Part shown: piece by piece, positions 34,779 to 43,780 of the stretch
Layout of the letters: each line of letters starts with the position of its first letter
Numbering within the stretch: the stretch's first letter is position 1
NCBI RefSeq assembly: GCF_004342915.1
Contig: NZ_SLWL01000001.1
Span: 372,001-436,000, forward strand
Reading direction: 5' to 3'
Source of the DNA: Camelimonas lactis
GTDB taxonomy: Bacteria > Pseudomonadota > Alphaproteobacteria > Rhizobiales > Beijerinckiaceae
DNA: 64,000 bases
Notes under the pieces: model-generated
Database searches by the model: none
Told to the model about the DNA's origin: nothing
The model's input: the letters and a program-made list of their open reading frames with translations, nothing else
Program-made: the position numbers and the translations under genes

Positions 34779-36086
34779 ATGACCATGACAGATACTCTCG
34801 ACAGAGCCGCCGCCGGGGCGGATCGCAAGAAATCGCCCGCCAGCGTGCAGGTCGTCGCGTCGCCCGGCGGGGTTCACGCCTGGCTGGTGGAAGAGCACGC
34901 CGTGCCGTTGCTCGCGCTGGAATTCGCCTTCGTCGGCGGCGCCTCGCAGGATCCGGCCGGGCGGCCCGGCGTCGCCAACATGCTGTCCGGCATGCTGGAC
35001 GAGGGCGCGGGGCCGTACGATTCCGACGCCTTCCAGACGCAGCTGGCCGACCACGCCATCGAACTGCGCTTCAGCGCCGATCGCGATACGTTTCGCGGTT
35101 CGCTGAAAACCCTGGTCAGCCATCTGCCCAAGGCGGTGGAGTTATTGCGCCTGGCGCTGAACGAAGCGCGTCTGGAGCCAGAGGCCATCGCCCGGGTGCG
35201 CGGCCAGATCGAGGCCGGACTGCGGCACGACGCCAGCAATCCGGACGTGCTGGCCATGCGCGCCTTCAACGAAACGGCTTTCGCCGGCCATCCGTACGGC
35301 CGGCCGGTGCGCGGCTCGCTCGACAGCGTCGCCGCGATCAACCGCGACGATCTCTCAGCCTTCCGGGCCGGGGTGCTGGCGCGCGACAATCTGCACGTGG
35401 CGGCGGTGGGCGCCGTCAACGCCGACGTGCTCGGCGCGCTGCTGGACGATGCGTTCGGTGATCTGCCGCAGGCCAGCGATCTGACGCAGGTGGCGCAGAT
35501 CGAACTGCAGGGCCAGGGCGTACGCCGCGTGGTGGAGGTGGAGACGCCGCAATCGGTGGTGCGATTCGGCGCGCCCGGCGTCGCCCGGCATGATCCCGAT
35601 TACATGGCCGCCCATATCGCCAACCACATTCTGGGCGGTGGGGTGTTCTCGGCCCGCCTGTTCAGGGAAGTGCGCGAGAAGCGCGGCCTGGCTTATGGCG
35701 TCTCCAGCGCGCTGTATCCGATGCGTCATGCGGCGATGTTCTTTGGCGGCACCGCCACCAAGAATGAGCGCGTGGCCGAATCAATAGAGGTCATCTCCGC
35801 CGAGATCGCCCGCATGGGCGCCGAGGGGCCGGATGAGGATGAGGTGCGGCTGGCGAAGCAATATCTCATCGGCTCCTACGCGTTGCACTTTGACACCTCG
35901 TCGAAGATCGCCGGTCAGTTGCTGCACCTGTCGCTGGAGAAGATGGGCGTGGATTACATCGACCGGCGCAACCATTTGGTCGCCTCGGTGACGCGCGAGG
36001 ACGTGCGCCGCGCCGCCGCCCGCATTTTTGACGCCAGCAAATTGCTGGTGGTGACGGCGGGCAAGCCGGTCGGCCTGACGGGCTGA
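34779..36086 (+). CDS. M16 family peptidase-like protein, non-catalytic partner
   Basis: This 435-residue protein aligns in layout with the previous gene (SPGGVHAWLVEEHAVPLLAL, FREVREKRGLAYGVSS, FFGGTATKNERVAESIEV). The zinc motif is replaced by PGVANMLSGMLDEG, so it should not bind zinc. It probably forms a heterodimer with the catalytic M16 protein, as MPP-alpha does with MPP-beta. It starts 75 bases after the first gene ends, on the same strand. No signal peptide is seen. Confidence 0.9.
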   Translation: MTMTDTLDRAAAGADRKKSPASVQVVASPGGVHAWLVEEHAVPLLALEFAFVGGASQDPAGRPGVANMLSGMLDEGAGPYDSDAFQTQLADHAIELRFSADRDTFRGSLKTLVSHLPKAVELLRLALNEARLEPEAIARVRGQIEAGLRHDASNPDVLAMRAFNETAFAGHPYGRPVRGSLDSVAAINRDDLSAFRAGVLARDNLHVAAVGAVNADVLGALLDDAFGDLPQASDLTQVAQIELQGQGVRRVVEVETPQSVVRFGAPGVARHDPDYMAAHIANHILGGGVFSARLFREVREKRGLAYGVSSALYPMRHAAMFFGGTATKNERVAESIEVISAEIARMGAEGPDEDEVRLAKQYLIGSYALHFDTSSKIAGQLLHLSLEKMGVDYIDRRNHLVASVTREDVRRAAARIFDASKLLVVTAGKPVGLTG

Positions 36087-36289
36087 CCGGCCGCGCCAGA
36101 GCCGCTAGACTGGCCCGGGATTCGACCCCACCTGCTTGCGAGGAGGCGTTTCGCGCCCGCGCGTTTGGGCCGGCGCTCTGCCGCCGCGCCCCGGTTGGCG
36201 CTTCTGGGGCAAGGCGTGAGGTTGGCGGGGTTTGGGGCCGCAAAAACGCCTGGGGCTCGAAATGCCTGGCGCTGACAGGAGTATCAGCT
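36087..36289 (+). other. gap before mutL
   Basis: About 200 GC-rich bases. No gene, terminator or clear promoter seen. GACAGGAGTATCAGCT precedes ATG 36290 and includes the ribosome binding site. Confidence 0.4.
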
Positions 36290-38329
36290 ATGGCGGTTCG
36301 GCGCCTCGACCCGGTTCTGGTTGACCGCATCGCCGCCGGCGAGGTGGTGGAGCGCCCGGCCGCCGCCGTGAAGGAGCTGGTGGAGAACGCACTCGACGCC
36401 GGGGCGACGGCCATCGAGGTGGTGGTGGAGGCCGGTGGCCGCCGGCTGATCCGCGTCACCGACGATGGTTGCGGCATGGGGCCCGAGGATCTGGCCCTGG
36501 CGGTGGAGCGCCACGCCACCTCCAAAATTCCCGATGGCGACCTGTTCGCCATCGCCACCCTGGGGTTTCGCGGCGAGGCGTTGCCGTCGATTGGCGCCGT
36601 GTCGCGGCTCAGCATTGTCACGCGCACGCTGGATGCGGACGCCGCCTGCCAGATCGTGGTGGAGGCCGGCGTCAAGGGGCCGGTGCGGCCAGCCTCCGGG
36701 GTGCGCGGCTCGCGGGTGGAAATCGCCGATCTGTTCATGGCGACGCCGGCGCGGCTGAAGTTTCTCAAGACCGACCGGGCGGAAGCCCAGGCGGTGGCCG
36801 ACGTGGTGAAACGGCTCGCCATGGCGCACCCGGAGGTGGCCTTCACCCTCGCCGGCGACCATCTCACCCCTATCACGCTGCCGCGCGAAACCGGCGACAA
36901 TGCGCTGCTGGCGCGGCTGACCCGGCTGCTGGGCAGCGACTTTGCCCCCAACGCCATCGCCGTCGATGCGGCGCGCGAAGGCGTGGAGCTCAGCGGCTTC
37001 GCTGGCCTGCCCACATGGCATCGCGGCAGCCCGAGCCATATCCACGTGATGGTCAATGGCCGGCCCGTGCGCGACAAGCTGGTGCAGGGCGCGGTGCGCG
37101 CCGCCTACATGGACGTGCTGCCGGCCGGGCGCCATCCGGCGCTGGCGCTGCTGATTGCCTGCGATCCGCGCCATGTGGACGTCAACGTGCATCCGGCCAA
37201 GACGGAGGTGCGATTTCGTGACCCCGGCCTGGTGCGCGGCCTGATGATCGGCGCCCTGAAGGAGGCCATCCATCGCGCCGGCCACCGTTCGTCCACCACC
37301 GGCGGATCGCGCACCCTGGCGGCGTTGCAGGCCAGCCGGGCGACGGAGGGCGGGGGCTGGCCAGGGGCGGATGGCGCTTCCGGCCGCGTGACCTCCGGCG
37401 CGCAGCCAGCGGCCGCGCGCGCGGCGCACGGATGGGACCAGCGCTGGCGCGAAGCGCCGCGCCATGCGCCGCCGCCCGCCAACTGGCAAGCCCCTGTTGA
37501 TGCTGGCGCGGGACCTGATCACACCGCCGCACGCAGCGGAGCATCGCACGCTGACCTTTCTTATGGGGCGGCTGGCCGGAACTGGGCGGCCGACGGAGCC
37601 GGAGCGGGTTTTGCTGAGGGCGCGCAGGGCGTGTTCAGCGATCTGGTCACGCCCTCCGCCGACGCGCGGGCGTCGACGCCGGCTGGCATGGATGGCGATG
37701 ACGCGCATGCCCAGGGGCCGGCTTTCGACCAGGACCTGGCGCGGCAACAACAGCCGCTGGGGGCGGCCCGCGCCCAGGTGCATGGCACGTATGTGATCGC
37801 CCAGACCACCGACGGCGTGGTCATCGTCGACCAGCACGCGGCGCATGAACGGCTGGTGTATGAGCGGCTGAAGGCCCAGCGCGTCGTGCAGGGCGTCGCC
37901 CGGCAATTGCTGTTGGTCCCGGAAGTGGTCGAACTCGACCCGGTGGACGCCGACCGGGTGCTGGCGGCGGCGGAGCAGCTGGAAGCGCTGGGACTGGTGG
38001 TGGAAGGGTTTGGCGCCGGCGCCCTGTGCGTGCGCGAAACGCCGGCGCTGCTAGGCAAATGCGATCTGCGCCGGCTGGTGCGCGACTTGGCCGACGCCTT
38101 GGCCGAATGGGACCACGTGGGCGCGCTGGAAGAAAAGCTGGACCACGTGCTGGCGACCATGGCCTGCCACGGCTCAATCCGCGCCGGTCGCCGCCTGCGG
38201 CCGGAGGAGATGAACGCCCTGTTGCGCGAGATGGAGGCGACGCCGCTTTCCGGCCAGTGCAACCACGGCCGCCCCACCTGGGTGGAGCTGAAGCTGACCG
38301 ATATCGAGAAGCTGTTCGGCCGGCGGTGA
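36290..38329 (+). CDS. mutL: DNA mismatch repair protein MutL with endonuclease motif
   Basis: MutL couples MutS mismatch detection to strand removal. The 679-residue product has the GHKL ATPase motifs LVENALDAGAT, DDGCGM, RHATSKI and TLGFRGEALPSIG. The middle linker (about 330-480) is low-complexity Ala/Gly/Arg. The C-terminal domain has VDQHAAHERLVYERL, which matches the metal motif DQHA(x)2E(x)4E of nicking MutL proteins, plus ACHGSIRAG and CNHGRPTW. It should be a latent endonuclease, as expected for bacteria lacking MutH. It follows the M16 genes by about 200 bases. Confidence 0.96.
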   Translation: MAVRRLDPVLVDRIAAGEVVERPAAAVKELVENALDAGATAIEVVVEAGGRRLIRVTDDGCGMGPEDLALAVERHATSKIPDGDLFAIATLGFRGEALPSIGAVSRLSIVTRTLDADAACQIVVEAGVKGPVRPASGVRGSRVEIADLFMATPARLKFLKTDRAEAQAVADVVKRLAMAHPEVAFTLAGDHLTPITLPRETGDNALLARLTRLLGSDFAPNAIAVDAAREGVELSGFAGLPTWHRGSPSHIHVMVNGRPVRDKLVQGAVRAAYMDVLPAGRHPALALLIACDPRHVDVNVHPAKTEVRFRDPGLVRGLMIGALKEAIHRAGHRSSTTGGSRTLAALQASRATEGGGWPGADGASGRVTSGAQPAAARAAHGWDQRWREAPRHAPPPANWQAPVDAGAGPDHTAARSGASHADLSYGAAGRNWAADGAGAGFAEGAQGVFSDLVTPSADARASTPAGMDGDDAHAQGPAFDQDLARQQQPLGAARAQVHGTYVIAQTTDGVVIVDQHAAHERLVYERLKAQRVVQGVARQLLLVPEVVELDPVDADRVLAAAEQLEALGLVVEGFGAGALCVRETPALLGKCDLRRLVRDLADALAEWDHVGALEEKLDHVLATMACHGSIRAGRRLRPEEMNALLREMEATPLSGQCNHGRPTWVELKLTDIEKLFGRR

Positions 38330-38341
38330 GGTGGCGGCCCG

Positions 38342-38908
38342 TTATGCCTGGCTGCCTTGCGGGCCGCCAAAATATACGGTGGTGTCGCCGTAGCTGCGTT
38401 GCTCATAGGCGGTGAAGCCGTCGGGCCAGGTGAAATTGGCGTCGCTGGCTTCCTCGACGACGACCAGCGCGTCGCTGGTCAGCCAGCCGCCCGCGCGGGC
38501 GCTGGCGAGCGCCTGTTCGGCCAGCCCCTTGCCGTAGGGCGGATCGCAGAAAACCATCGAGAATGGCGGCATGCCGCTGATCGGGCCGAGCCTGGTGGCG
38601 TCGCGGCGAAACAGCCGGCTGGTTCCGCCAAGACCGAGCGCATCGACATTGGCGCGGATCAGACCGCGCGCCTCGGCGGAATCATCGACGAACAGGGCGA
38701 AGGCGGCGCCGCGCGACAGCGCTTCGATCGCCAGCGCGCCCGTGCCGGCGAACAGGTCCAGCACGCGGGCGTCGCGCAGCGGATCATCATAGGCGTGGCT
38801 GAGCACGTTGAACACCGCTTCGCGCAGCCGGTCGGAGGTGGGACGCACCGCCTGGGTTTTGGGCGAGGCCAGCGCGCGCGCCCGAAACTTGCCAGCCACA
38901 ATCCTCAA
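38342..38908 (-). CDS. rsmD: 16S rRNA (guanine966-N2)-methyltransferase
   Basis: RsmD methylates G966 of 16S rRNA using SAM. The 188-residue product begins MRIVAGKFRARALASP and has the RPTSDRLREAVFNVL motif, SAM-binding LDLFAGTGALAIEALSRGA and the catalytic FCDPPYGKG (DPPY). Length is normal. It converges with mutL, 12 bases from its stop, and lies downstream of the pseudouridine synthase gene on the minus strand with a 388-base gap carrying repeats. Confidence 0.95.
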   Translation of the reverse strand: MRIVAGKFRARALASPKTQAVRPTSDRLREAVFNVLSHAYDDPLRDARVLDLFAGTGALAIEALSRGAAFALFVDDSAEARGLIRANVDALGLGGTSRLFRRDATRLGPISGMPPFSMVFCDPPYGKGLAEQALASARAGGWLTSDALVVVEEASDANFTWPDGFTAYEQRSYGDTTVYFGGPQGSQA

Positions 38909-38942
38909 GGCGTCGTCCTTTATGCGAATATGGGCGTCTGGA

Positions 38943-38989
38943 ACATGATGCGAATAAAGTGGACGCCGCTTGTTCGCAAATAATCATGC
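38943..38989 (+). repeat. dispersed intergenic element, copy B
   Basis: It reads ACATGATGCGAATAAAG, TGGACGCCGC, TTGTTCGCAAATAATCATGC. It is the closest relative of copy A at 26453-26498. It lies about 35 bases upstream of the rsmD start. Confidence 0.65.
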
Positions 38990-39132
38990 CAACGCCCTGG
39001 AAGCGATGGGTAGCCCGACGCACTGCGCCCATGCCGCCCCTGTCGTTTCCCGCCGTCATGGCCCGACCCGTTCCGCCGATCCACGCGGGGGCCGGGAGCG
39101 TTGTCGCTAGCGATTTGAGCTGGCGCATTTTC

Positions 39133-39168
39133 TTCAGGAAAAGTAGACGCCGCTTTTCGCGAAACGCG
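39133..39168 (+). repeat. dispersed intergenic element, partial copy C
   Basis: The core AAAGTAGACGCCGCTTTTCG, followed by CGAAACGCG, matches the centre of copies A and B (AAAGTGGACGCCGCTTGTTCG in B) but the outer CATGATG/CATGC ends are missing. Confidence 0.5.
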
Positions 39169-39296
39169 CCGGCGGGCGATTGATCCGGCGCCGAAGACGT
39201 GGATGCCCGCAACACGCGCGGGCATGAGGCTTTTCCAAGGGCGGCGCATCATCCGGGCTGGACGACGGCCGCTCTGTGGCCAGGCGCGCTGGCGGA

Positions 39297-41879
39297 TCAG
39301 CGGCCAGGGCCGCGTCCACCGCCAGATCTGCCGCCGCCAGGCCTGCCACCGCCGGGTCTGCCACCGCCTGGCTTGCCGCCAAACGGTTTTCCGCCGCCTT
39401 TACCAAATGGCCTGCCGCCGGCCGGTCGCTCGCCAGAGGGCTTGCCGCCAAAGGACTTTCCGCCAAAGGATTTGCCGCCACACGACTTGCCGCCGGGTTT
39501 GCCAGCGAAGGGTTTTCCGGCAAACGCCCTGTCGCCCAAGCCCTGCCTGTCGCCCAAGCCCTGCCTGTCGCCAAAGCCTCTCCTGTCTCCGAAGCCTTGC
39601 CGATCTCCAGACCGGTTCTCCCCGAAGCTTTTCCGGGCGCCGAACTCTTTCCGGGCGCCGAACTCTTGCCTGGAGGCGAACTCTTGCCTGGCGCCGAAAT
39701 CCTGACGGTCGCGGCCGGGCGCGCGATCGCCGCGCGGCGGCCTGTCGCCAAAGCCGCCGTCGCGGGCGCCGAAGCCGGGTTTGCCGCCGAAGGGTTTACC
39801 GCCGCCGCGGAAGGGGCGGTCGCCGCGCACGGGGGCTTCCGGCTTTTCGCGCACCACTTTTTCCACCAGCACGCGGCGGCCGCCGGGGCTGGCGACGGCG
39901 CCGGCGCGCACATGAGCGCGCTGGCCGCTTTCGGCGCGGGCTGCCAGCGGATCATCGCCACGACGCGGCTTGCGGCTGCCGGCGCCAGCGCGCGCGGCTT
40001 CCGTCTCGGCGTCGCGCCAGGTGCTGCGCTTCAGGCCGACGCGCGAGCCGACGGCCTTCTGCGGCGCCGGATCGTCGGGGGAGGGGCGCCAGGGGTCCGG
40101 GGTGCCGCGCGGCGCCGGAGGGGCAACTGGCGCTGGCCGGGCATAAGCGTCGCTGGCGGCGGCGCGCATCGCCGCCTTGCGGCCGCCAGGCTCGAACCAG
40201 CCGTCATCGTGGTCGAACGGCGACGTGTCCTTCCAGGGCTTGCCTTTGATGGCCTCGCGGAATTCTTCCTCCACGCCTTCGTCAAACGCGGCGTCGACCG
40301 CCTCTTCCTCGGGCAGGCGATGGGGAATGCGCGGCGGCAGCAGCGAGGCCGGGCGGCCTTCGCCAGGATCGCGCTCATGCGCCGGGGACTCAAAATCCGC
40401 GCCGGCGCGTCGGGCCAGATCGTCGCCGAGCTGGCTTTTCAGCACGGCGAGGCGCACCTCGTCGGCGGCGCCTTCCGGAATGTCGCCGAGCTGGAACGGG
40501 CCGAAGGAGATGCGGATCAGGCGGTTCACCCGGAGGCCAAGGTGCTCGAGGATGCGCTTGACCTCGCGGTTCTTGCCTTCACGCAGGCCAAGCATCAGCC
40601 ACACATTGTGACCCTGCTGGCGCTGGATGCTGGCCTGGACCGGGCCGTAATGGATGCCATCGATGGTGACCCCGTCCTCCAGCGCCAGCAGCGCGTCGGG
40701 GGTGATCTGGCCATAGGCGCGGACGCGATAGCGACGCAGCCAGCCGGTTTCGGGATGCGACAGCACCCGCGCCAGACCGCCGTCATTGGTGAGCAGCAGC
40801 AGGCCTTCGGTGTTGATGTCGAGGCGGCCGACCGAGATCACATGCGGCAGGTCGCCCGGCAGCTGCTGGAACACCGTCGGACGGCCTTCGGGATCGAACT
40901 GCGTCGTCACCAGGCCGGCGGGCTTGTTGTAGAGCCACAGCCGGGTGCGCTCGCGCGCCGGCATCGGCTTGCCGTCGATGAGGATATGATCGGCCGGGCC
41001 GACGTTGATGGCCGGCGAATGGATCACCTGGCCGTTCACGCTGACGCGACCGGCGGTGATGATGATCTCGGCGTCGCGGCGCGAGGCCACGCCAGAACGG
41101 GCCATCACCTTGGCCAGGCGCTCGCGGCCATCGGGACGCTCGACGCGCTCGGTCTGGGGGCGAGGGCGGTTGCGATCAGGGCGATCGCGCTCCTGGCGTC
41201 CGGCCGGGCGGTCGCTGAAACGTTCGCTGTAGCTGCCGCGGGCGCTTTCCGGGCGGGGGCGACCGGAAAAGGCCGGCCTGGCGTCGCCATAGTGGCCAGC
41301 GTCGCGCCGGGGCGCGCCGTCGCGCTTGCCGAAGCCTCGCTTCTCAAAGCTTCTGTTTTCGCCGCCATGTCGGCCGAAATCGCGGTCGCCGCCGAAGCGC
41401 CGTTCGCCATCACGCCCGTCCTGACGGGGACGCTCCTGACGGGGGCGTTCGTGATATGGGCGATCCTGGCGCGGACGATCCTGATCGAAGCGCGGGCTGT
41501 CGGGACGCTCGCCACGGAACGGCCGGGGGCCGCGATCCGCACGGCCCGGGCCGCCTTCCGGCCGGCGCTCGCCGAAGGGGCGCTTTTCGCCGAAGGGGCG
41601 CTTTTCGCCGAAGGGGCGCTTCTCGCCGAAGGGGCGTTTCTCGCCAAAGGGGCGCTTCTCGCCGAAGCCCCGGTCACCGCGCGCGCCAAAGCCGCCGCCA
41701 GCGGGCTTGCCGCCAGCGGGCCTGTCGCCGCGCGCGTCGCGATCGCGACCGCCGCCGAAGCCGCCAGTTCTGGATCCGCGCGCGCCGCCGCCGTCACGGC
41801 TGCCGCCATTGCCGCCGCGATTGCCGTTGCCGCCGCGTCCCTGGCGGGGCGGGCGCCTGTTATCCGTTTTGTCCGTCAT
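39297..41879 (-). CDS. RsuA/RluB-family pseudouridine synthase with long RG-rich tails
   Basis: The 860-residue product has a folded core at about 252-480. The S4 RNA-binding domain (LAKVMARSGVASRRDAE) is followed by the catalytic domain with WLYNKPAGLVTT, SVGRLDINTEGLLLLTNDGG (catalytic Asp354) and REGKNREVKRILEHLG. It should convert uridine to pseudouridine in 23S rRNA, as RluB does (site unproven). On both sides are low-complexity tails: an N-terminal tail of 250 residues with five GEKRPF units (73-102), and a C-terminal tail of about 350 residues with FGARQEF, FGDRQG and GGKSFGGKP units ending in GGGRPGGGR. The tails are basic and Gly-rich, so they may bind RNA or form condensates. Alphaproteobacterial homologues often have such tails, but this pair is very long. 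Confidence 0.92.
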   Translation of the reverse strand: MTDKTDNRRPPRQGRGGNGNRGGNGGSRDGGGARGSRTGGFGGGRDRDARGDRPAGGKPAGGGFGARGDRGFGEKRPFGEKRPFGEKRPFGEKRPFGEKRPFGERRPEGGPGRADRGPRPFRGERPDSPRFDQDRPRQDRPYHERPRQERPRQDGRDGERRFGGDRDFGRHGGENRSFEKRGFGKRDGAPRRDAGHYGDARPAFSGRPRPESARGSYSERFSDRPAGRQERDRPDRNRPRPQTERVERPDGRERLAKVMARSGVASRRDAEIIITAGRVSVNGQVIHSPAINVGPADHILIDGKPMPARERTRLWLYNKPAGLVTTQFDPEGRPTVFQQLPGDLPHVISVGRLDINTEGLLLLTNDGGLARVLSHPETGWLRRYRVRAYGQITPDALLALEDGVTIDGIHYGPVQASIQRQQGHNVWLMLGLREGKNREVKRILEHLGLRVNRLIRISFGPFQLGDIPEGAADEVRLAVLKSQLGDDLARRAGADFESPAHERDPGEGRPASLLPPRIPHRLPEEEAVDAAFDEGVEEEFREAIKGKPWKDTSPFDHDDGWFEPGGRKAAMRAAASDAYARPAPVAPPAPRGTPDPWRPSPDDPAPQKAVGSRVGLKRSTWRDAETEAARAGAGSRKPRRGDDPLAARAESGQRAHVRAGAVASPGGRRVLVEKVVREKPEAPVRGDRPFRGGGKPFGGKPGFGARDGGFGDRPPRGDRAPGRDRQDFGARQEFASRQEFGARKEFGARKSFGENRSGDRQGFGDRRGFGDRQGLGDRQGLGDRAFAGKPFAGKPGGKSCGGKSFGGKSFGGKPSGERPAGGRPFGKGGGKPFGGKPGGGRPGGGRPGGGRSGGGRGPGR
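41559..41663 (-). repeat. 18-bp coding tandem repeat (GEKRPF units)
   Basis: Within the pseudouridine synthase gene, an 18-bp unit is repeated about five to six times, encoding GEKRPF and then GERRP. The copies differ mainly at third codon positions. This makes it a likely site of length variation by slippage. Confidence 0.85.
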
Positions 41880-41922
41880 TGCGGCGTGATAGCAGAGGGC
41901 GGGCCGCTTAGCGAGGAGATCA

Positions 41923-42405
41923 ATGCAGGATCATCGCATGGAAAATGCGCGCGGACGGCGCGGCGCGGGTTCAATGATGGACGTGGCGCTGGCGGAAGCG
42001 CGCGCCGCCGGGGCGCGCGGCGAGACGCCGATCGGCGCCGTGGTGGTGCGCGAGGGGGTGGTGATCGCCAGCGCCGGCAACCGGCCGCGCGAACTGAACG
42101 ACCCCACGGCGCACGCCGAAATCCTTGCTATCCGGGCGGCGGCGGCGGTTCTCGGCAATGAGCGGCTGACCGGTTGTGATCTCTACGTCACGCTGGAGCC
42201 CTGCCCGATGTGCGCCGCGGCGATCTCCTTCGCCCGCGTCCGCCGGCTGTACTACGGCGCGGCGGATCCCAAGGGCGGGGCGGTTGACAGCGGCGTGCGC
42301 CTTTACGCCTCACCCACCTGTCACCATGCGCCGGAGGTTTATGGCGGCATGAGCGAGACAGCGTCGGCGACGTTGTTGCGGGATTTTTTCGCCGCGCGCC
42401 GCTGA
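41923..42405 (+). CDS. tadA: tRNA-specific adenosine deaminase TadA
   Basis: TadA deaminates A34 to inosine in tRNA-Arg(ACG). The 160-residue product has the zinc motif PTAHAEILAI (His64, catalytic Glu66) and PCPMCAAAI (Cys94, Cys97). Supporting stretches are TPIGAVVVREG and LYYGAADPKGGAV. CGAGGAGATCA places a good ribosome binding site before ATG 41923; the first 17 residues are extra, and ATG 41974 would match typical length. It is divergent from the pseudouridine synthase, with 43 bases between starts. Confidence 0.95.
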   Translation: MQDHRMENARGRRGAGSMMDVALAEARAAGARGETPIGAVVVREGVVIASAGNRPRELNDPTAHAEILAIRAAAAVLGNERLTGCDLYVTLEPCPMCAAAISFARVRRLYYGAADPKGGAVDSGVRLYASPTCHHAPEVYGGMSETASATLLRDFFAARR

Positions 42406-42508
42406 GGCCGGGAGCGAATCAGTTCCGGCCGGCGTGATCGGGCCAGCGGGCGCCGGCCATAAACGGGAGCGCGGGCCTTGGGGCCGCGCGGGCGCTGGCG
42501 CGCGCTGG

Positions 42509-43780
42509 TCAGAGCCTGCTCGCCAGCACCTTGTCGACGCGCCGCCCATCCATGTCGATCACCTCGAAGCGCCAGCCCAGGGCCTCGGCGATGTCGCCGG
42601 TCTGCGGCAGACGGCGCATGGCGTCGATCACCAGACCGGCGACGGTGTCGTAGTCCCGCTCCTCGGGCAGATCGAGGCCGAGCAGGTCGCCCAGTTCGTC
42701 CACATACATGGAGCCGGACAGCAGCCAGGAGCCATCCTCGCGCTGCACGGCGTCCTCGTCGTCCGGCTCATCGGAAATGAAGGCGCCGACGATGGCTTCG
42801 AGCGCGTCGGCCGGGGTCACCACGCCTTCGAAATGGCCATACTCATCGTAAACCAGCGCCATGGGCACGGCTGATTTCTGCAGGGCTTCAAGCACGTCGA
42901 GCGCGCTGAGCGTATCGGGGGCCACGGGGGCCGCCCGCAAATGGCTGCGGATATCGAGCGGGTCACCGGCGCGCAGGCCGCGCAACAGGTCGCGGGCGAC
43001 CACAACGCCGATAACATTGTCGGTGTCGCCCTCGATCACCGGGAAGCGCGAATGCGGGCTCTCGGCGATCTGGGCGTAGATGGCGGCGTCATCGTCATCG
43101 ACATTGATCAGGTCCACCTCCATGCGGGGCGTCATCAGGCCGCGCACCGAGCGGTCGCCGAGGCGGAGCACGCCGCCAATCATGCGGTGCTCCGCCGGTT
43201 CGATCACGCCGGCCGTGCGCGCCTCGGCGACGATGGTGCGAATTTCGTCGTCGGTGATGGAGCTGCCGCCGTCATCACGGGCGCCGAGCAGCCACATCAG
43301 GCCGCGGGTGGTGACGTTGAGGAACCACACCAGGGGCGCCGCCAGCTTCGACAGCGCCGCCATGGGCGGGGCCATGACGCAGGCGATCGGCTCCGGGCGG
43401 CGCAGGGCGAACTGTTTGGGAACCAGCTCGCCAATGACCACGGACATGAAGGTGATGAGCGCGACGACGCCGCCATAGCCCAGAGCGTCGGACATCTGGC
43501 GACTGAAGCCAAACCCGGAAAGGACTTCGGAAAGCCGGCCGCCAAGCGCCGCGCCCGACACGGCGCCGGCCAGAATGCCAATGAGCGTGATGCCGATCTG
43601 CACCGTGGGCAGGAAGCGGCCCGGTTCCTCCGACAGGGCCAGCGCCGCGGCGGCGCCGCGCTGGCCGCGCTCCGCCATCACCCGCAGGCGGGAGGCGCGA
43701 GAGGAGACAATTGCAAGTTCGGAGAGCGCGAATAGGCCGTTGAGCACAATGAGCAGAAAAGCGATTAAAAGTTCAAGCAC
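42509..43780 (-). CDS. CNNM/CorC-HlyC family membrane protein (DUF21 + CBS)
   Basis: The 423-residue product has an N-terminal DUF21/CNNM membrane domain (about 1-180) with SELAIVSSRASRLRV and VIGELVPKQFALRRPE. A CBS pair follows (about 200-320; GLMTPRMEVDLINVDDD, HSRFPVIEGDTDNVIGVVVAR). The C-terminal CorC_HlyC domain has GSWLLSGSMYVDELGDLLG and DYDTVAGLVI. Such proteins are often called hemolysins, but they are better viewed as magnesium or cobalt efflux/transport proteins. It stands alone on the minus strand, with the tail-to-tail neighbour tadA about 100 bases away. Confidence 0.92.
   Translation of the reverse strand: MLELLIAFLLIVLNGLFALSELAIVSSRASRLRVMAERGQRGAAAALALSEEPGRFLPTVQIGITLIGILAGAVSGAALGGRLSEVLSGFGFSRQMSDALGYGGVVALITFMSVVIGELVPKQFALRRPEPIACVMAPPMAALSKLAAPLVWFLNVTTRGLMWLLGARDDGGSSITDDEIRTIVAEARTAGVIEPAEHRMIGGVLRLGDRSVRGLMTPRMEVDLINVDDDDAAIYAQIAESPHSRFPVIEGDTDNVIGVVVARDLLRGLRAGDPLDIRSHLRAAPVAPDTLSALDVLEALQKSAVPMALVYDEYGHFEGVVTPADALEAIVGAFISDEPDDEDAVQREDGSWLLSGSMYVDELGDLLGLDLPEERDYDTVAGLVIDAMRRLPQTGDIAEALGWRFEVIDMDGRRVDKVLASRL

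Larger units (their letters stand above)
38909..39296. other. rsmD-pseudouridine synthase intergenic region with repeats
   Basis: About 388 bases without a gene. It contains copy B (38943-38989) and partial copy C (39133-39168) of the dispersed element. Promoter boxes for rsmD are not clear. Confidence 0.5.

Noticed and set aside
36100-36160. GGGATTCGACCCC resembling a tRNA T-arm before mutL
   Set aside because: No matching acceptor stem or anticodon arm could be folded upstream, so it is not a tRNA.
41559-41663. Regular repeats resembling a CRISPR-like array
   Set aside because: The 18-bp units are contiguous, without spacers, and in frame with a GEKRPF protein repeat.
39276-42161. Long open frame of 961 codons on the + strand opposite the pseudouridine synthase
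   Set aside because: It is a shadow of the Gly/Arg-rich gene on the other strand; its product is Ala/Arg/Gly-rich with no recognisable motif, and it runs into tadA in another frame.
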